From positions 1 to 18,422 of the forward strand of contig JAISVY010000063.1 in the NCBI GenBank assembly GCA_031271325.1: a stretch of DNA of 18,422 nucleotides, read 5' to 3'. Made by a program: the position numbers and the translations under genes. This document shows positions 14,845 through 18,422 of this stretch, piece by piece. A model generated the notes under the pieces. The model saw nothing but the letters and a program-made list of their open reading frames with translations. It made no database searches and had not been told where the DNA came from. This DNA is from Oscillospiraceae bacterium. Lineage in GTDB: Bacteria > Bacillota > Clostridia > Oscillospirales > UBA929. Position 1 is the first letter of the stretch. Every line of letters starts with the position of its first letter.

Positions 14845-16089
14845 ATGGCTCTATCCCTTTACGCTAAGCAACACCAATCGTATGTGTCCCGAGGGCTTTC
14901 GCTGAACATGACGCGCGGCGTTCCGTCGAAGGCGCAACTTGACCTTTCGCGCGGGCTGCTGACCTGCCTCGGAGACGACGATTATCTTTCGGAGAGCGGC
15001 GCGGACTGCCGTTCCTACGGCATCTTGGACGGATTGCCCGAGATCAAGCGTATTTTCGCGGACATTTTGGAGCTGACGCCCGGCGAGGTCATCGTGGGCG
15101 GCAACTCTTCGCTTGCGCTGATGTTTGACAACATCGCGTCCAATATGTCCCGGGGGGTGCGGGAAGATGTTCCGTGGGCGGCGCAGGGGCATGTGCGTTT
15201 CCTCTGCCCGGTGCCGGGGTATGACCGGCATTTTACCATCTGCGAATATTTCCACATCGAGATGATCCCGATTGAAATGACGGCGGACGGACCGGATATG
15301 GACGAGGTGGAGCGCCTTGTCGCGTCCGATCCGCTGATCAAGGGGATTTGGTGCGTTCCGGTTTTCTCCAACCCCGCCGGAATCGTCTATTCCGAGGAGA
15401 CGGTGAGGCGTTTCGCGAGGCTGAAACCGGCGGCGGGCGATTTCCGCATTTATTGGGACAACGCCTATGGCATACACCAGTTTTCCGGCGAGCGGCCGCG
15501 TATCCCCAACATCATTCGCGAGTGCGAAAAGGCGGGGCGGCCGGATATGCCGTTGGTTTTCATGTCGTTTTCCAAGGTCAGCTTTCCCGGCGCGGCGGTG
15601 TCCTGCCTTGCGTCGAGCGAGGAAAACTGCTCGTATATCAAAAAACGCCTGTCGGCTCAGATGATCGGTCCCGACAAACTGCGCCAGTTGATGCACGTGC
15701 GCTTTTTCGGCGGCGCCGAGGGCGTGTACACCCATATGCGCCGCCACGCGGAGATCCTGCGCCCCAAGTTCGCCGCGGTGGGGGACGCGCTGCGCCGGGA
15801 ACTCGGGGGTTTGCCCGGCTGCGACTGGATGATGCCGGAGGGCGGGTATTTTGTCAGTTTCAACGCGCCGGAAGGGTGCGCGAAGCGGATCGCCGCGCTG
15901 TGCGCCGAAGCGGGCGTCGCGCTGACGCCGGCCGGTGCGACATTCCCTTACGGGCGGGATCCCCGCGACCGGAATTTACGAATCGCGCCGACCTTCCCGC
16001 CGCTGGAAGAGCTGAAACTCGCGATGGACGTATTTTGCAACGCCGTGCTGCTCGCAAGCGAGGAAAAGGAGGAGAAGAGAAATGGCTGA
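14845..16089 (+). CDS. PLP-dependent aminotransferase, type Ic aspartate aminotransferase-like
   Basis: The product has 414 residues. The N-terminal NMTRGVPSKAQLDLS and the YGILDGLPEIKRIFADIL stretch are signatures of the aspartate aminotransferase subgroup related to Corynebacterium AspT. VFSNPAGIVYSEET, YWDNAYGIHQF and the PLP lysine K244 in SFSKVSFPGA complete a class I fold. It is a cytoplasmic transaminase, most likely moving an amino group between aspartate or a similar acid and 2-oxoglutarate, though specificity is not certain. The start was placed at the ATG at 14845 because AGGAG (14830-14834) precedes it; the open frame runs upstream to 14671 through the promoter. It overlaps the next gene by 8 bp. 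Confidence 0.9.
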   Translation: MALSLYAKQHQSYVSRGLSLNMTRGVPSKAQLDLSRGLLTCLGDDDYLSESGADCRSYGILDGLPEIKRIFADILELTPGEVIVGGNSSLALMFDNIASNMSRGVREDVPWAAQGHVRFLCPVPGYDRHFTICEYFHIEMIPIEMTADGPDMDEVERLVASDPLIKGIWCVPVFSNPAGIVYSEETVRRFARLKPAAGDFRIYWDNAYGIHQFSGERPRIPNIIRECEKAGRPDMPLVFMSFSKVSFPGAAVSCLASSEENCSYIKKRLSAQMIGPDKLRQLMHVRFFGGAEGVYTHMRRHAEILRPKFAAVGDALRRELGGLPGCDWMMPEGGYFVSFNAPEGCAKRIAALCAEAGVALTPAGATFPYGRDPRDRNLRIAPTFPPLEELKLAMDVFCNAVLLASEEKEEKRNG

Positions 16090-16624
16090 TGTCTTTGTGG
16101 AGCACTTGATCCAGCAGCGCCCGACCGGGAAGATCCTCATGAAAAAAGCCATGCTGGTGGTCGCCGCGATGGTCGCCGCGATGCTGCCGTCGATTATTTC
16201 GATGGTGTGCCTGATGTTCGGGGCGAACGTCAACCTGCTGTCGCTGACGCCGCTGACGCTGGTGGGTTCCGGGTGGGGGCTGATCATTCTCTTCCGGCGT
16301 TTGAACTTGGAGTATGAGTATATCGTCACCAACGGCGAGATGGACGTAGACAAGATCATGGGGCGAAACTTACGGAAACGTCTCCTGACCGTGGACTGCC
16401 GCACCTTTGACATCCTCGCGCCCTACAAAGAAGAATACCGGAACGAATATTCCTCGCAAACAATCGCGAACCGGATCGACGTATCGAGCCATCCCGAAGC
16501 GCCCGGACGCTGGTTCGCCATCTTCAACGCGAAAGACGGCTTACGCACCCTACTGGTCTTTGAGCCGAGCGAACGGATGCTGGATGCGTTCAAAATTTTT
16601 ATCCGGGGAAAGATTAAGCAGTAG
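16082..16624 (+). CDS. small two-helix membrane protein, probable DUF6106 family
   Basis: The product has 180 residues with two adjacent membrane helices (about 23-46 and 52-71). A soluble C-terminal domain begins LEYEYIVTNGEMDVDKIMGR, a PH-like or YcxB-like pattern. I recall it as the DUF6106 family of Firmicutes, which has no known function. AAGGAGG (16066-16072) precedes the ATG, which lies inside the end of the aminotransferase gene, so translation is coupled. The link to the aminotransferase may be only positional. No catalytic residues are obvious, and I assign no function. Confidence 0.8.
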   Translation: MADVFVEHLIQQRPTGKILMKKAMLVVAAMVAAMLPSIISMVCLMFGANVNLLSLTPLTLVGSGWGLIILFRRLNLEYEYIVTNGEMDVDKIMGRNLRKRLLTVDCRTFDILAPYKEEYRNEYSSQTIANRIDVSSHPEAPGRWFAIFNAKDGLRTLLVFEPSERMLDAFKIFIRGKIKQ

Positions 16625-16631
16625 TTGCGTT

Positions 16632-16724
16632 CCCCTCGAAAAACTGAGGTTTTTCTCGGATAGAGTATGAGGAAACCGCTGCGGCGGAATGAATCCGCCT
16701 GCGCGGTGATTTCGTCGCGAGGGG
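16632..16724 (+). other. structured intergenic element, three-way-junction-like
   Basis: CCCCTCG (16632-16638) pairs with CGAGGGG (16718-16724) and encloses two hairpins: AAAAAC/GTTTTT (16639-16654, loop TGAG) and a long one with ACCGC/GCGGT outside and GGCGGA/TCCGCC (16683-16699) inside. It lies in the 275-bp gap between the membrane-protein gene and nnrD. No T-tract follows the closing stem, so it is not a simple terminator. The rest of the gap holds a small GGCGCG/CGCGCC hairpin (16769-16789) and the cre-like site. It could be an RNA element or an inert repeat. Confidence 0.45.
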
Positions 16725-16817
16725 TCTTTAGAGGGACTCGATTGTCACGGTCATTGACGGTGATGACGGCGCGTCTGGGAAGCCGCGCCCTGCAAATGCC
16801 GAAATTCCAAAACCCAT

Positions 16818-16831
16818 TGTAAGCGTTTCCC
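16818..16831 (+). promoter_or_regulatory. cre-like (CcpA) site upstream of nnrD
   Basis: TGTAAGCGTTTCCC fits the catabolite-responsive consensus TGNAANCGNWNNCW at every defined position except the last. A -10-like TCTAAT follows at 16845-16850, but no convincing -35 box is seen, so the promoter itself is uncertain. If real, carbon source would affect expression of nnrD and the following lipoprotein. Confidence 0.4.
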
Positions 16832-16899
16832 GTTCAGCTCGTCATCTAATACAAGGCAGGTGACTCCCTATCCGTTTAATCACACACGAAACTGTACAC

Positions 16900-17712
16900 A
16901 TGCTGCTGCCGCCGCGTCCGAAAAGTGCCCATAAGGGAGACTTCGGACGCGTTTTTGTGCTGGCCGGAAGCACCGGGTATTCCGGAGCGGCGGTATTCTG
17001 CGCACTTGCCGCCGTGCGCGGCGGCGCGGGGCTGACCCGTATGGGTGTACCGGAGAGGATATGGAACCAAGTCGCGGCACAGACGCCCGAATGTATGTGT
17101 TTCCCGCTGCCGTGCGACGCGGAAGGCCGAATCAATACGGACGCGTTTGACTGGATTCGCGAAGAGGTTTCAAAAGCGGACGTTTGCGTCTGCGGTCCGG
17201 GGTTGGGGCGCGGCGGCAATCTGGAAAAGCTGGTCGAAATGCTGACAGCGCTGGATACGCCGTTGGTTCTCGACGCGGACGGCATAAACAACAGACGCGG
17301 ACATATACTGAACTGTCCCCTTGTCCTAACCCCGCACGAAGGCGAGTTTGCCCGCATGGGCGGCGATTTGTCGCGCGGGCGGGAAGCGGGCGGACGGGCG
17401 TACATTGAACGAAACCCGTGTGTCTTGGTTCTCAAAGGGCATGATACGCTGGTCTTCGCGCCGGGGGAAGAGACGCGTCAAAACACCACCGGCGGGGCGG
17501 GTCTCGCCAAAGGCGGCAGCGGCGATGTGCTGGCGGGTTTGATCGCGGCGCTGATCGCGCAGGGGTTACCACCGTTCGGCGCGGCGGCGGCCGGCGTTTA
17601 TTTGCACGGCTTAGCGGGGGATCTGTGCGAGGCGGAGATCGGGGAACGGGGCATGTCTGCGGGCGATTTACTGCATGCTATCCCAAACGCGTTACGCCAA
17701 ACAGGAGGATGA
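16900..17712 (+). CDS. nnrD: ADP-dependent NAD(P)H-hydrate dehydratase
   Basis: The product has 270 residues from the first ATG. It repairs hydrated NADH and NADPH (NAD(P)HX) in the cytoplasm, using ADP. The ribokinase-like fold of the YjeF C-terminal family is recognisable: HKGDFGRVFVLAGSTGYSGA, CGPGLGRG, LDADGIN, LTPHEGEFARM and the nucleotide-site GGSGDVLAGLIAAL. The epimerase domain NnrE is not fused here. The ATG at 16900 is the only ordinary start, but it has no ribosome site and cuts off conserved residues. The frame upstream reads IRLITHETVH, matching the usual NnrD N terminus, and begins with ATC at 16870 preceded by AGGTGA (16858-16863). The true start may therefore be 16870. SD and ATG of the next gene overlap its stop region. 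Confidence 0.93.
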   Translation: MLLPPRPKSAHKGDFGRVFVLAGSTGYSGAAVFCALAAVRGGAGLTRMGVPERIWNQVAAQTPECMCFPLPCDAEGRINTDAFDWIREEVSKADVCVCGPGLGRGGNLEKLVEMLTALDTPLVLDADGINNRRGHILNCPLVLTPHEGEFARMGGDLSRGREAGGRAYIERNPCVLVLKGHDTLVFAPGEETRQNTTGGAGLAKGGSGDVLAGLIAALIAQGLPPFGAAAAGVYLHGLAGDLCEAEIGERGMSAGDLLHAIPNALRQTGG

Positions 17713-17715
17713 CAT

Positions 17716-18285
17716 ATGCGTGTAAAACTCATCTGCATACTGACGATACCGCTTCTGCTCGCTGCGGGGTGCGCGTCCGGCGCGGAGGGGCGCGGGAACA
17801 TCGCCGACCGGATACGGGAGCATTACGCGGCGATCGGCACGGCGGATTACCGCGTGACGCTGCGAACCGATTTCGGCGACCGCGTGCTCGACTTCACGGT
17901 TGACTATGCCCAAAAACCGGTGGCAAGCCGGATGAAAATCATCGCGCCGGAACCGGTTGAAGGTATTGAGGCGGAACTGGGCGCAAACGGCGTGACACTG
18001 CAGTACGACGGCACGGTTCTGGAATTGGGCGCATTGCCCGGCACAGGGTTATCGCCGATGGAGAGCCTGCCGTTTATCATCGGTCAGTGGGCGCACGGAT
18101 ACGTCACGCAAACGGGCAGTGAAGTACGCGCGGGACGTACGCTGCTGATGCTCTCGACCCGTGTGACGCAAGGGAGCGCGACACTGGACACCGCCACTTG
18201 GTTTGACGGCGAAACGCTCAAACCGATCAACGCCGAACTGTCGGTCGACGGGCTTCTGACGGTCAGCGCGTTCTTTGAAGCGTGA
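17716..18285 (+). CDS. LolA-like lipoprotein (YdcC/GerS-type)
   Basis: The product has 189 residues with a lipoprotein signal peptide: RVK, a hydrophobic run, and LAAGC with the lipidated cysteine at residue 19. The mature part (YRVTLRTDFGDRVLDFTVDY, then TATWFDGETLKPINAELSVDG) resembles the LolA-like beta fold found in Firmicutes sporulation and germination lipoproteins such as YdcC and GerS. In many Firmicutes a gene of this type lies between nnrD or acpS and alanine racemase, so alr may follow beyond the window. AGGAGG (17703-17708) gives a strong start 7 nt upstream of the ATG, and only 3 nt separate the gene from the nnrD stop. The protein would be anchored to the outer face of the membrane. 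Its exact role is unknown. Confidence 0.8.
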   Translation: MRVKLICILTIPLLLAAGCASGAEGRGNIADRIREHYAAIGTADYRVTLRTDFGDRVLDFTVDYAQKPVASRMKIIAPEPVEGIEAELGANGVTLQYDGTVLELGALPGTGLSPMESLPFIIGQWAHGYVTQTGSEVRAGRTLLMLSTRVTQGSATLDTATWFDGETLKPINAELSVDGLLTVSAFFEA

Positions 18286-18422
18286 AGATGGGTGCCGTTG
18301 AGGCGGTTAATTCCCAAAGTAAATGCAACAGCGGATAGCAGTAGCGTTAAGCATGAGAATCCAAGGCGGAACGCGTACTGAGAGGAGTGTGAAAGAGGGC
18401 AAAAGAGAAGAAGGATGCCCAT
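18286..18422 (+). other. end of window, no gene identified
   Basis: I see no convincing gene or terminator here. An open frame from the ATG at 18353 runs off the window (MRIQGGTRTERS...) without a ribosome site, and a GTG at 18389 has GGAG only 1 nt upstream. The purine-rich sequence with short open frames looks non-coding. A downstream gene may start just past 18422. Confidence 0.3.

Noticed and set aside
14851..15747. 298-codon minus-strand open frame opposite the aminotransferase gene
   Set aside because: It is antisense to a gene with clear family motifs, has no recognisable domain, and reflects the high GC at third codon positions.
1..18422. CRISPR arrays, tRNA or rRNA genes, transposase genes
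   Set aside because: No regularly spaced direct repeats, no cloverleaf or rRNA-like segments and no transposase or integrase motifs were seen on either strand.

Overview
The window reads as chromosomal DNA of a Gram-positive, plant-fibre-degrading member of the Clostridia. I infer this from the lipoprotein signal peptides, the AGGAGG-type ribosome sites, the LplB/YtcP-type sugar transporter without its own ATPase, and the nnrD plus LolA-like lipoprotein pair. No species can be named from the sequence alone. Base composition is moderately GC-rich.

Positions 1-12743 form a plus-strand (arabino)xylan-utilisation locus. It opens with a near-consensus promoter (28-56) followed by an intrinsic terminator (126-164), and then one very long gene (249-5135, 1628 residues). 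That gene fuses an AraC-type regulator to two family-43 glycoside hydrolase (GH43) modules and several carbohydrate-binding modules, and has no signal peptide. Next come a solute-binding lipoprotein (5331-7064), two permeases (7170-8105, 8147-9055), a second, cytoplasmic-looking GH43 enzyme (9129-10511) and a secreted GH10 xylanase with a C-terminal membrane anchor (10653-12743). A coherent model is that the GH10 enzyme cuts xylan outside, the lipoprotein and permeases import the (arabino)xylo-oligosaccharides, and the GH43 enzymes debranch and hydrolyse them inside. The AraC half of the fusion would sense the sugars and control the locus. The 195-bp gap in front of the binding-protein gene is rich in candidate control sites: three AGCAA direct repeats about one helical turn apart, a CcpA-like site, an extended -10 box and a 32-bp palindrome.

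Positions 12748-14498 hold a minus-strand operon: an NAD(P)H-dependent FMN reductase, a pirin-family cupin and a VOC/glyoxalase-family protein. The genes are tightly packed or overlapping, have their own promoter, and end in a strong terminator shared back to back with the xylanase gene. The divergent gap that follows contains an 80-bp double-hairpin, MITE-like repeat and a consensus promoter for a type Ic aspartate-type aminotransferase (14845-16089). That gene is translationally coupled to a small two-helix membrane protein (16082-16624).

After a gap holding a structured element and a good cre-like site, the window closes with ADP-dependent NAD(P)H-hydrate dehydratase (nnrD) and a LolA-like lipoprotein. 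In Firmicutes this pair often precedes alanine racemase. The nnrD gene appears to lack a normal start codon where homology places its N terminus (ATC at 16870).

The most unusual item is the regulator-hydrolase fusion at 249-5135, together with the regulatory DNA behind it. All family assignments come from motifs read by eye; no database search was run.
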